The notes under the pieces: generated by a model
What the model was told of the DNA's origin: nothing
The model's database searches: none
Seen by the model: only the letters and a program-made list of their open reading frames with translations
Source of the DNA: Syntrophomonas sp. DTU018
GTDB lineage: Bacteria; Bacillota; Syntrophomonadia; Syntrophomonadales; Syntrophomonadaceae
Assembly: GCA_001513155.1 (NCBI GenBank)
Contig: LFSR01000047.1
Location: 1-45,111, forward strand
DNA: 45,111 nt
Direction of reading: 5' to 3'
Shown here: positions 1 to 8,464 of the stretch, piece after piece
How the letters are laid out: the number at the start of each line of letters is the position of its first letter
Numbering within the stretch: the stretch's first letter is position 1
Program-made: the position numbers and the translations under genes

Positions 1-62
1 ATTTAACTTCCTGCAACCCCAGTCGCTGCTTTTCTGTTTCCAATATTGACTTAACTGTATCT
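1..62 (-). other. Possible displaced C-terminal fragment of the interrupted helicase gene
   Basis: This short flank lies just outside the left end of the insertion element. Read on the minus strand, one frame is open to the window edge and gives a charged helical peptide containing VKSILETEKQRLGLQEVK. The helicase on the other side of the element is transcribed in the same direction and loses its native 3' end at the element, so this could be its displaced tail. The flanks share no 5-bp direct repeat, so a simple insertion is not shown. The reading rests only on an open frame of about 20 codons. Confidence 0.25.
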
Positions 63-137
63 TGTTACTGCCACTCTAACCTGACCAAAAGCTGACAAAA
101 TTGCCTGTCCAAGAATTGCTGGATATAATGACCATAG
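63..137 (+). repeat. Left terminal inverted repeat of the insertion element
   Basis: This 75-nt end pairs with 3003-3077 in inverted orientation. The outermost 9 nt (TGTTACTGC) are identical, the next 10 nt are poorly conserved, and the inner 32 nt match at 25 positions. The TGWCCA sub-sites at 82, 106 and 129 recur with a period of about 24 nt. Confidence 0.75.
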
Positions 138-221
138 ATTATTTCAAAGAAAGGAAAAGACGTCCTTGTTTAATGTGCTGCTGGGTCAAAGAAGCACCAA
201 GGACGTCCAAACAAAGTCAGT

Positions 222-771
222 ATGGTCATTGTAACAGATTATGAGCTGATAGAGAACCCCGCAAAAGGGGTTTTTTGTTAGGAGCGAGGAGCAGATTTGT
301 TGCCCCTGCTGTAACGGACGGCTGAAAGTAATCGGCAGCAGAAAGCGGATCTGCATTGATGATAAGGGGGAAAAAATAATCCTGGTCATCCGCAGACTGC
401 GATGCCAAGAGTGCAGGCGCATTCATCATGAACTTCCTGACAAACTCGTTCCCTACAAGCTCCACGTCAGTGAAAGTATTGAAGCAGTGATAACCGGAAA
501 ACCAGGACTGAGCATACCCACAGATGAATCAACCCTAAGCCGCTGGCGGCATTGGTTTAACAACCTGGCTGATTACTTTCAGGGCTGCCTGCAAGCCATC
601 AAGATCAGGTACGGCTATGAATCTGTGAAGGATGCATCCCTACTTCCCCAGTCCAAGCTCCACAGAATTTGGCATCATGTTGGAGATGCCCCGGGATGGC
701 TGGCAAGAATTGTCCGACCGCTGGCAAATTTAAATCTTTGGCCACATACCCGTTTGGCATTCTGTCCATAA
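222..771 (+). pseudogene. DUF6431 protein of the insertion element, frameshifted
   Basis: This family commonly precedes the transposase in such three-gene elements; its biochemical role is unknown to me. An ATG at 222 opens MVIVTDYELIENPAKG and meets a stop at 279. The conserved body continues in the +1 frame from about 270 (KGFFVRSEEQ, then the metal-binding CPCC and a second CQEC pair followed by RRIHHELPD) to the stop at 769-771. Removing one G from the A4G4 run at 264-270 restores a single frame, so one extra base is the simplest explanation. The same spot forms a CCCC-GCAAAA-GGGG-T6 hairpin that resembles a terminator. The downstream part could still be translated from the GTG at 487, but without its zinc-binding N-terminus. 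Confidence 0.65.
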
Positions 772-824
772 TGGACATGGTCTAGACTCATGCTGAAACC
801 TAACCCTGACAAAGGAGGAACAGC

Positions 825-2177
825 ATGAAAGACCAAAAGAAAGCCGAAGAAATTGCTGCCCAGCGGATGCAGCTGTTATCCCCGCTTCTGGACAAAGGTT
901 TAGATCCTGGCCAGGCCCGGCAAATTAAAGCCAGGATATGCGAAGAATCCGGGATATCAGAACGAACCTTGCGCCGTTATTTGTCCCATTACCGAAAAGA
1001 TGGCTTTAACGGCCTCAAGCCCAAAGGCAAAGGAGGGCGAGGGGGAGAAGCCATACCAGAGAACATTCTGGAACAAGCCATCCTGCTGCGCCGGCAGGTA
1101 CCCAGCCGCAGCATATCCCAGATAATTCAGATTCTGGAGTGGGAGGGCCTGGTAGAGCCAGGCCAGATCAAGCGCAGCACCCTGCAGGAAAAACTGGCCG
1201 AGCGAGGGTACAGTGCCCGGCATATGAAGCTTTATGCCCAAAGCGGTACCGCCGCCCGGCGCTTTCAAAGGAAATATCGCAACCAGTTATGGCATTCCGA
1301 CGTGAAATACGGCCCCTACCTGCCTATTGGCCAGTATGGACGCAAGAAGCAGGTTTACCTGGTAACCTTCATTGATGACGCCACCCGGTTTATTCTCCAC
1401 GGAGAATTCTATCCCACCCTGGATCAAATCATTGTAGAAGACGCCTTCCGCAAGGCAATTCTAAAGTACGGAGTACCCGAAAGAGTATACTTCGATAACG
1501 GCAAACAGTACCGGAACAATTGGATGGTCAGAGCCTGTTCCCAAATGGGCATACGCTTGCTCTATGCCAAGCCTTATTCACCGGAATCCACCGGAAAACC
1601 GGAAAGATTCAACAGATTAATTGACTCATTTTTAGCCGAGGTATCATTAGAAAAACCGCAAACCCTGGAACGATTGAACCAGCTATTCGCCGTCTGGCTG
1701 GAAGAATGTTATCAGCACAAACCCCACACAGCATTGGGCGAAAACATCAGCCCCTATACCGCTTATCACAGCGACAAACATCCCTTGAAATACCTGGACC
1801 CCGAAATACTAGCCGACGCCTTCATGCATTGTGAAGAAAGAAAAGTAGACAAATCGGGCTGCATCAGCTTTCAAGGGCGCAAGTATGAGGTAGGTCTCAA
1901 CTTTATCGGCTGTAAGGTAAATGTTGTTTATGACCCGGCCGATACAAGCGAATTAAACATTGAATACCAAAACCATGAACCCTTTAGAGTACGCCCATTG
2001 GAAGTAGGAGAGCATAGCGGGAAAAGACCCCAGATGCCAGATCATTTACTGCCCCAACCAGCCGATTCCTCCCGGCTGCTGAGTGCCGCAGCCAAAAAGA
2101 ATCAGGAGCGCCAAAAGATTCCCGCCCCCGTGGTCTCTTATCGGAAAGTGCGCAAGGAGGGCAAAGATAGTGTTTGA
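825..2177 (+). CDS. DDE transposase (Mu/TnsB/IS481-like integrase core)
   Basis: This 450-residue transposase would cut and join the element ends. The N-terminal part (about 20-65) is a helix-turn-helix with GISERTLRRYLSHY. A second HTH-like stretch follows at about 95-135, and the integrase core starts near 150. The catalytic triad is visible as D159 (WHSDVKYG), D224 (VYFDNGKQY) and E260 (STGKPERFNR). The 35-residue D-E spacing is typical of the rve superfamily. A Mu-type C-terminal beta domain follows at about 340-390. The start is supported by AGGAGG five bases upstream of the ATG. The stop overlaps the start of the ATPase gene by 8 nt, so the two are probably translationally coupled. This frame is intact. 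Confidence 0.9.
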   Translation: MKDQKKAEEIAAQRMQLLSPLLDKGLDPGQARQIKARICEESGISERTLRRYLSHYRKDGFNGLKPKGKGGRGGEAIPENILEQAILLRRQVPSRSISQIIQILEWEGLVEPGQIKRSTLQEKLAERGYSARHMKLYAQSGTAARRFQRKYRNQLWHSDVKYGPYLPIGQYGRKKQVYLVTFIDDATRFILHGEFYPTLDQIIVEDAFRKAILKYGVPERVYFDNGKQYRNNWMVRACSQMGIRLLYAKPYSPESTGKPERFNRLIDSFLAEVSLEKPQTLERLNQLFAVWLEECYQHKPHTALGENISPYTAYHSDKHPLKYLDPEILADAFMHCEERKVDKSGCISFQGRKYEVGLNFIGCKVNVVYDPADTSELNIEYQNHEPFRVRPLEVGEHSGKRPQMPDHLLPQPADSSRLLSAAAKKNQERQKIPAPVVSYRKVRKEGKDSV

Positions 2178-2969
2178 GGAATTCTATGGATTTAAGCGAA
2201 CTCCCTTTTGCCGGGATATTCCCACCGATCAGTTGTACCAGTCCCACTGGTTGGAAGAGACCCTGGGGAGACTGGAATACGCCGCAGAGCGCCAGCATTT
2301 TGTAGTAGTAACCGGGGACTGTGGCACAGGAAAGACCACCACTATACGCAAGTTCAAAGATATCCTGAACAATTCGCGATTCATGGTAATGTATCTGGCC
2401 GATTCCAAGCTAACTCCCCGGCATTTTTACAAAGGTCTTCTTGAGCAGTTAGGATGTGAAGCCAAATTCTATCGGGGAGATGCCAAACGCCAGCTGCATA
2501 GGGAAATTGAGCTGCTGAAGGGCATACATAATCTGCAGCCGGTGGTAATCGTAGATGAAGCCCACCTGTTGGATAAAGAGATGTTGGAGGAAGTCCGGTT
2601 TTTGCTGAACTTCAAGATGGATGCCCAGGTCCCATGGCTTTAGTTTTGGTTGGTCAGAACGAACTATTAGAAAGACTTAAGCTGCAATCATACGCAGCGA
2701 TAAGGCAAAGGATTGACCTTATATGCCGGCTTCCCCACCTGGACAGAGCTGAAGTAGGAGAATACATAAAACGGCACCTGGAATACGCAGGTGCGGACCA
2801 TGATATCTTCTCCGATCAGGCAATCGATGAGATTTTCATGTTTTCCGGTGGAGCAGCCAGGATGGTTAACAAGGTCTGCACACATTGCCTGCTTTATGGG
2901 GCACAGAACAACCGGAGAATCATTGATGACCACATGGTCAAGTTGGTCATCCAGGGAGAGCTGGTTTAG
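2170..2969 (+). pseudogene. ExeA/TnsC-like AAA+ ATPase, frameshifted
   Basis: This is the ATPase partner of the transposase. In related systems such proteins choose the target and activate transposition. It begins with GTG at 2170, has Walker A GDCGTGKTT and Walker B VVIVDEAH, and breaks at about 2629. There the frame runs into a stop after DAQVPWL, while the rest (PMALVLVGQNELLERLKLQ, the sensor region RIDLICRLPHL, and a C-terminal lid with FSGGAARMVNKVC) continues in the -1 frame to 2969. Restoring one A (CAG-AGT-CCC-ATG instead of CAGGTCCCATG) gives DAQSPMALVL, so a single-base deletion is likely. The product as read lacks sensor 1, the arginine finger and the lid. Confidence 0.85.
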
Positions 2970-3002
2970 TTCTCCCTGCCCCTTACGGGGGAGCAACAAT
3001 TG

Positions 3003-3077
3003 CTATGGACACTATCTCCATCAACTTCTGGACAATTAACACTGTCTATTTCTGGATATTATGAGTTAGCAGTAACA
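3003..3077 (-). repeat. Right terminal inverted repeat of the insertion element
   Basis: This is the inverted partner of 63-137. It contains three TCCA-type sub-sites (TATCCAGAAA, TGTCCAGAAG, TGTCCATAG) at the same spacing as the left end. The outer 32 nt also encode the last ten residues and stop codon of the minus-strand helicase frame, so the present helicase C-terminus is element-derived. Confidence 0.75.
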
Positions 3078-5400
3078 GGAATGGTTCAACAGAAGAGTCT
3101 ATATACATTACCTTGTTTATTTCATCATAGTGGAAAAATCGCCCCCGGCTGAGGAAGTTAACCGGATTTTTCCTGGCTTGATTGGCAAATTCTTTAAGTC
3201 CCCAGTTCCTCCAATTACGGTTACTGGGATCGTTCAGGTCCTTTTGGTGTAGGGGGTTGTCAAAGTAAAAACTCCGTATTTCCTCAGCTATTTGGTCAAG
3301 GTGTACTCTCGGTACAATAGTACCACCAATTAAGAATGCACTGATTGTGGGTACCTTGTAGGCTTTAGTCATATGAGTCTTCTCGATCTCTTTCAGGAAT
3401 TCCTCTGCGGCTGTTCCCAGCCAGCTTTCTTCCGTTGGGTCCAAATCCCCCATTTGTTTGAGAAACCTGAGCCAGCCTTCCTTCAGGTATTCCCGGATAG
3501 GTATATCGCTTCCTTCATAAATATCTACCCTAGTTGGACGTCTTTTTAATGATTGCTTGAGGCGCGCATAGGTATCACGCATCCTGAAGCTTTTGGGATC
3601 ACGGGCAGCCAGCTCCTGGAAGAGGTCAATTATACGAAAATCAAAATTAATCATGCAGCCTTCGGGCATGTTGTATTCTTCCGGATTACGTACAACCGGT
3701 TTTTGTGAGGTCCATGGGTTTTCACCGGCAAGAATTAAGGGTACATAGTGAGCTCTTTTATAGTTCCCGATAAAATCTATCACGGTTAGATAATGTTTAT
3801 CTTGATATTTGCGTAGCCCCCGGCCTAACTGCTGCAGGAAAACCACGTAGGACTCTGTTGGCCGCAGGAACATTACGGTATCCACAACCGGGATATCGAC
3901 ACCCTCGTTAAAGATATCTACCGCGAAGATCACTTGAATTTCACCGTTCTTCAGCATTTCAACTGCCTCATGCCTGTCTGCTGAGCAGTTGTTGCCTGAC
4001 AGGCCGCTGTGAACTGCAGCTGATTTAATTCCATGCTCGGTAAAATACTGTGCCATAAACTCAGCATGTTTTATGGACACGCAGAATCCCAGGGTTCTTT
4101 CTCCCGCTAGTCTCTGGTAGTGGGTCAATATCAGGTCAGCCCTGTCTGTGTGCGACAGCTCTCTTTCCAGATCCTCTATTACATATCTCCCGTTTACAAA
4201 TTCAACTTTGTCGTAATCAGTGGGGTCATAGATGGCATAATAGCGGAAAGGAACCAGCATATCCCGCTCAATGGCCTGTTTCAGGGATATCTCATAAATC
4301 ACATTGTCACCGCATAGCTCAAAAATGTCTTTATTATCCATGCGGAAGGGTGTTGCGGTCAAGCCGAGAAGAAAGTCCGGCTGAAAATAATTCAGAACTC
4401 TCCGGTAGCTTTCAGCAGCTGCATGGTGGAACTCATCTACAACTATGTAATTGAAATAGTCAGGAGGAAAAATTCGCAGGTTCTCAGGTCTTGAAAGGGT
4501 CTGTATGGTACTGAAGTAAATGTCTGCACCGAAGTCCTTATGCTCACCGGTAAAGAAGCCAAGCCGGGATGCAGGGCGAATGGACCTGAAAATATCATAA
4601 GCCTGTCGTACTATTTCATCCCTGTGGGCGATAAAGAGCACCCGCTCAAAAGTCAAGGAATCAAAGGCTGCCAAGTGGGTTTTCCCTATTCCGGTAGCTG
4701 CTACCACAAGTCCCTTGTTTACACCTTCGAGGCGCGCCTGTTTTAAATAATACAAAGCTTCGATCTGTGCTCCCCGGGGTTCAGGTGTGGGCAATTGCGG
4801 AGGAGATGTATTTTCCTCAGACCGCATAATTCTGGGCTTTTTGTAGGAAAGTGCATATGCTTTAAGCAGTTCCTCTGTTACCGGTTCCGAATAGTACTGG
4901 AATAGTAAATCAAAGGTATTGGAAAAGTGCTGGTAATCCTCGGGGTGTTCGCTTTTGAAAAACCGGTAATTCCATTCGACTCCTGTTGTCAATGCAGACA
5001 GGGATATATTGGACGAACCTACAAATATCTCTCCCTCATCCCTGTAGTCAAAGATATAGGCTTTCGGATGAAACGACCGCACGGTTTCGCTATAAAAACG
5101 TACGTCGATACCTTTTACATGATCATACAAATAATAAATTGCAGAAGGCTCAGTTATTGACAGGTAACGGCTAGTTAACAGCTGGATGGGAACACCGCGT
5201 TCTGAAGCCAGTTTGAGATGGGGAGCAAGCAGCTTTACGCCTGATTACATGACAAAAGCCACAATCAATCGTATTCTCTCTGCCCGTTGTATTGCCTGTT
5301 CCAGGTGAGGTTTAAGCTGGCGGTCTATTCCCGTTATAGCATTATGCAATCCAAAACCCTCCCAATTTTCATAAATACTATCTTTCTTATTCGTATCCTT
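3046..5400 (-). pseudogene. PLD-domain DEAD/DEAH (SF2) helicase, interrupted
   Basis: Homologues are PLD-like nuclease/ATP-dependent helicase fusions, often found near restriction or defence genes. The longest open part (3046-5130, 694 aa) starts inside the PLD domain: HPKAYIF with GSSNISLSAL is the HxK...GSSN motif. The helicase core follows: ATGIGKTH (Walker A), VVDEFHH (motif II), GLTATPFR (motif III), FNEGVDIP (motif V) and QQLGRGLRK (motif VI). Upstream, the same frame continues through TAA at 5245-5247 (FVM*SGVKLLAPHL, where a Glu codon is expected) up to a TAG at 5401-5403. The nonsense codon removes the PLD N-terminus and the element at 3077 replaces the C-terminus, so the gene is damaged at both ends. 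A shorter helicase could still start internally. No start codon is evident before the nonsense codon. Confidence 0.75.
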
Positions 5401-5561
5401 CTATTTGGAAGTGAGTTTCAGGCAGAAAAATGCCATAGTTGTCGTTCGGGTTATACAGGTGTGTTGGGATGTGGGAAATCAGCAAGAATACTGGCCGTTT
5501 GTATTAATCGTATGAACTATTTCCGCTGGCAGGAGATATGCAAAGGCAGGTGAAAAACATG

Positions 5562-6038
5562 CTAATTCAGAATGGCCAGGCCAATATTCAAATAAGTGGC
5601 GAATATGACCCAGAGCAGGTAGGGTATCATGAGCCACTGGGCTGTTTTGTCTATCTTGCTGAAGAGATAGGTGGTATAGGCCGCTGTGATGAGGATTATT
5701 ACGATGACTGCCGCGGCGGCCCAGAATAGCTCAAAGCGGAAAAACACTATGCTCCACCAGAAGTTGAAGAACATTTGCACGCCAAACCATATTAAAGCCT
5801 GCCTGCTTGCCTGGCTGTGGTGCCGGTAGATCCGGTAGGCGGCAATGCCTATCAAGGCGTACAAGACGGGCCATACTATGCTGAACACCCAGGTGGGCGG
5901 TGCCAGGGGCGGTTTTTCCAGGGGGTTATACACAGGTTTCATGTCACCTGACAGAAAACTGCCCAGGTATCCTATAGCCTCGATGAGTCCTACTGATATA
6001 AGAAGCTGCAGCCAGTTTGTTTTCTTTATTCCGATCAC
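5562..6038 (-). CDS. tspO: TspO/MBR family membrane protein
   Basis: TspO proteins are small five-helix membrane proteins that bind porphyrins and other hydrophobic ligands; the physiological role in Firmicutes is unsettled. This 158-residue product is full length for the family. It shows the family signature PPLAPPTWVFSIVWPVLYAL near residues 43-62, the conserved WF-VQMFFNFWWSIVFF segment in helix 3, and a Trp/Tyr-rich C-terminal helix with PYLLWVIFATYLN. The start is a GTG at 6038 with only a weak purine-rich site before it, so the true start is uncertain by a few codons. It stands alone between the broken helicase and a tandem repeat array. Confidence 0.9.
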   Translation of the reverse strand: MIGIKKTNWLQLLISVGLIEAIGYLGSFLSGDMKPVYNPLEKPPLAPPTWVFSIVWPVLYALIGIAAYRIYRHHSQASRQALIWFGVQMFFNFWWSIVFFRFELFWAAAAVIVIILITAAYTTYLFSKIDKTAQWLMIPYLLWVIFATYLNIGLAILN

Positions 6039-6078
6039 CCCTGGTTATTTTGTGCCATTCAGTGTGAACAAATGCATT

Positions 6079-6440
6079 GAGATCGCCACGCGCTGCACGC
6101 TCGCGATGACACAGGCGGAAACTGATTGAATCCGCTGCTGACTACTCCTCTGATGCAGGCTGGGGTAAGTGAAATAGCCGGGGAAAAGAGATCGCCACGC
6201 GCTGCACGCTCGCGATGACACAGGCGGAGACTGTTTGAATCCGCTGCTGACTGCTCCTCTGATGCAGGATGGGGAAGTAAAATAGCCTGGGAAAAGAGAT
6301 CGCCACGTCGCTGCGCTCCTCGCGATGACACAGGCGGAGACTGTTTGAATAAGCTGCTGACTGCTCCTCTGATGCAGGCTGGGGTAAGAGCCTGAGAAAA
6401 GAGATCGCCAGGTGGCTGCGCTCCTCGCGATGGCAGGATG
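6079..6440 (+). repeat. Four tandem ~108-bp units each carrying one REP-like palindrome
   Basis: Units start with GAGATCGCC at about 6079, 6188, 6296 and 6401 (spacing 109, 108 and 105 nt). Each contains the REP-like palindrome ending GCGATGACA or GCGATGGCA, then a shared segment including CTGCTGACT and CTCCTCTGATGCAGG. The inner part of the palindrome differs between units (CGCGCTGCACGC, CGTCGCTGCGCTC, GGTGGCTGCGCTC) while pairing potential is kept. The period is too long and the units too diverged for a CRISPR array. Confidence 0.85.
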
Positions 6441-6485
6441 AAACCAGTTTCCAGGAAAGACATCTGAATATAATCCTTACATAAA

Positions 6486-6516
6486 AAAGGTCTGCCCCTG
6501 GGTTGGGCAGACCTTT
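6486..6516. terminator. Bidirectional intrinsic terminator-like hairpin
   Basis: AAAGGTCTGCCC (6486-6497) pairs perfectly with GGGCAGACCTTT (6505-6516) over a 7-nt loop. The A/T-rich flanks suit termination of the minus-strand cyclic-nucleotide-binding gene that ends at 6567. Confidence 0.8.
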
Positions 6517-6566
6517 GCTAATTCAAGCCGGGATGCACTTCGTTTAATGTGTTGATCTTTTGCCCT

Positions 6567-7393
6567 TTAGGCTTTACTAGCTTCGCGCAACTGGGCAATT
6601 TTATCTTCGGCTTGGCGGTTAATAGTATTGTTGCCGTCGCCTTTTCTCACTAAAGCGCCGCGGAAGAATTTCAATGCTTCTTCATTGTTACCTAATCTCA
6701 AGCTTAGCTCGCCTAAAAGCAGAGAAAGACGTTGCTCTTGTTCAACTGTTGTGGAACGGCGGCTATTGTAATAAGCAGATGGACCTCTTTGGTATCTGGT
6801 TTGGGTTTGCCCAGTTTGGAAGAACGGACACTCTTAACCTTAAAGGTTTGTGTACAAACCGGGCAAGTTACTTCCCGGTCAAACAAAAACCCTTCATCAT
6901 CCGGTGAAGCAGTCAGCGGGTAAGTCTTATGATTGGGCGGGAAAATTGAGTCATCCAGAATTTTTACTGACGAACTGACTTCACTGGCCTGGGATTCCCC
7001 AGCTTCCCCTTGTTTTAGTTTGGAGATCTCTTCATTTTGCTTGCGTATACGACTGCTCATGCCCTTCATAATGCGATAAGCCAAACTGGGCTGTTGGGCA
7101 ATGATCTTCTCGAAGTTATTTTCGTTGATAACCAGGACGATGCAGTCTTCCAATGCTTCAACAGTAGCACTGCGGGGCATACCTTCTAATAATGACATTT
7201 CGCCAAAGAAATCTCCTGGGCCCAGCTCTGCTACCTTAATTGGAAAGCCGTCTATGGAGTTGATAAGTACACCGACTTTGCCTTTAAGGATTATAAACAT
7301 CTCATGGCCAGAGTCTCCGGCATAAACGATGGTTTCATCAATATTATATTTTCTGGCTTCCCCTAGTTTGGCTATAGACGCAATATCCACCAT
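6567..7393 (-). pseudogene. Cyclic-nucleotide-binding domain protein with DUF2225 region, internally deleted
   Basis: The first 115 residues form a Crp-type cyclic-nucleotide-binding domain: GHEMFIILKGKVGV, the phosphate-binding GDFFGEMSLLEGMPRSATVEA and a closing helix. A short coiled coil and linker follow, then the start of a DUF2225 zinc domain (CPVCTQTFKVKSVRSSKL). After KPKPD the frame drifts into non-homologous residues and stops at 6713. In the neighbouring frame the family's TPR-like C-terminus is still present (LLLGELSLRLGNNEEALKFF, ending LREASKA with TAA at 6567-6569). The second zinc ligand pair expected between the two parts is missing, so an internal deletion with loss of frame is the simplest reading. 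The start at 7393 is supported by GGGAGG nine bases upstream. A truncated cNMP sensor may still be made. Confidence 0.7.
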
Positions 7394-7494
7394 TTACAAA
7401 TCCTCCCACAATAACTGTCCGTCAGGTTACCTTTGTTTATTCTACAGTCATGTTCATTATCCTTTGAAAATGCCGCCAATGTCCTGGTATATAT

Positions 7495-7660
7495 GAGATC
7501 GCCGCGTCGCTTTGCTCCTGGCGATTATCACCTGATGCCCAGGCCACGATAAATGAAAAATCATCGTTCGTGTCATTGCGAGCGCAGCGAAGCAATCTCA
7601 AACATGGACTGCAGGTTTGTTGGAAGAGATCGCCGCGTGGCTTCGCTCCTCGCGATGACA
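7495..7660. repeat. REP-like repeat cluster
   Basis: The gap between the DUF2225 gene and the vWA gene contains three REP-like palindromes, at about 7495-7530, 7571-7599 (inverted) and 7626-7660. It also holds one copy of a second module, at 7533-7561, that ends CGATAAATGAAAA. I see no gene here. Confidence 0.8.
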
Positions 7661-7679
7661 CTTGAGCAGAACTGCACAC

Positions 7680-7712
7680 AAAAAAAAGTCTGCCCCTTAG
7701 CTTAGGGGAGAC
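7680..7712 (-). terminator. Intrinsic terminator of the vWA gene
   Basis: GTCTGCCCCT (7688-7697) pairs with AGGGGAGAC (7704-7712) with one bulged base. An A-tract at 7680-7687 on the plus strand is the U-tract for transcripts coming from the minus-strand vWA gene, which ends 19 nt away. Confidence 0.75.
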
Positions 7713-7730
7713 CAATGATATTTCAGCAGA

Positions 7731-8387
7731 TTACTTTTTATTTTTTCCCCGCTTCATGAAATCCTCATCGATACTGGCTTTCCAGTCTTTCTTAATCTTC
7801 CGGTTGGCGCGCAGTTCACTGACGGCTTCGCTGACTGCCAGGTAGCTCAGCTGGGTACCCTGGCTGTCGGCATGGTAGTTGGCAGCCCGGTCAGCACTAA
7901 TGCCCAGACCTTCGGCGGTGGCAATGGCGTCGATGTTGGCGCCCAGGAAGATGAATTCCCAGCCGTATTTTTCCTGGTGGAGTTCGATCATCTGTTTGAT
8001 TTTCGCAAAGGAATACTCACGGCTGGCATTTTCCATGCCGTCGGTGGTGATTACAAACAGCACTTTGCCGGCGCGGTGTTCAGGGCTGGTATGCTGCTGA
8101 GCGTTGCTGATCTTATGAATGGTCCTGCCGATGGCATCCAGGAGAGCAGTGGTGCCGCGTACAAAATACTCGTTCTCAGTGATAGGGCGTACGCCTTTGA
8201 TATTGATGCGGTCATGCAGCAGCTGGTATTCATCATCAAAGAGCACCGTGGTGACGATGGCTTCGCCGGGTTCCTGCTGCTGCTTTTTCAGCATGGCATT
8301 GTACCCGCCGATGGTGTCGCTTTCCAGACCGGACATGGAACCGCTTCTATCCAGGATGAATACTAATTCCGTTAAATCAGTTTTCAT
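7731..8387 (-). CDS. von Willebrand factor type A domain protein
   Basis: This 218-residue cytoplasmic protein is almost entirely one vWA domain, a Rossmann-like fold that binds a divalent metal and usually mediates protein interaction. The MIDAS motif is clear: DRSGSM at about residue 11, the Thr in RGTTALLDAIG and the Asp in TTDGMEN. There is no signal peptide or membrane segment. The chosen ATG (8387) follows GGGAGG at normal spacing; an upstream in-frame ATG at 8444 has no such site. The macrodomain gene lies 78 nt upstream on the same strand, so the two may be co-transcribed. The C-terminus is strongly basic (MKRGKNKK). The partner protein is unknown. Confidence 0.9.
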   Translation of the reverse strand: MKTDLTELVFILDRSGSMSGLESDTIGGYNAMLKKQQQEPGEAIVTTVLFDDEYQLLHDRINIKGVRPITENEYFVRGTTALLDAIGRTIHKISNAQQHTSPEHRAGKVLFVITTDGMENASREYSFAKIKQMIELHQEKYGWEFIFLGANIDAIATAEGLGISADRAANYHADSQGTQLSYLAVSEAVSELRANRKIKKDWKASIDEDFMKRGKNKK

Positions 8388-8464
8388 TTTGTCATCCTCC
8401 CTTTCTTTTGTTAATGGAAGGATAACAATTTTAGGGGCGGCCATGGTCGCTTGGAGAGCGACAA

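Larger units (their letters stand above)
63..3077 (+). mobile_element. TnsB/TnsC-type insertion element with DUF6431 accessory gene
   Basis: The element carries three plus-strand genes: a DUF6431 protein, a DDE transposase and an ExeA/TnsC-like AAA ATPase. It is bounded by 75-nt inverted ends that align without gaps (48 of 75 identical by hand), both beginning TGTTACTGC. Each end contains repeated TGWCCA-like sub-sites about 24 nt apart (82, 106 and 129 on the left), as expected for multiple transposase-binding sites in Tn7/Mu-like ends. The DUF6431 and ATPase genes each carry a one-base frameshift, so this copy is probably inactive. Its right end supplies the last codons of the minus-strand helicase gene. 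The flanks (tatct and ggaat) are not a matching target duplication, which suggests a later rearrangement or deletion. Confidence 0.8.

Noticed and set aside
255-277. Intrinsic terminator CCCC-GCAAAA-GGGG-T6 inside the insertion element
   Set aside because: It looks like a terminator but lies within the DUF6431 reading frame, where the same bases encode the conserved KGFFVR stretch; kept only as a note on the frameshift.
6059-6463. Minus-strand 134-codon frame over the tandem array
   Set aside because: The peptide simply repeats with the ~108-bp units and has no supporting start site.
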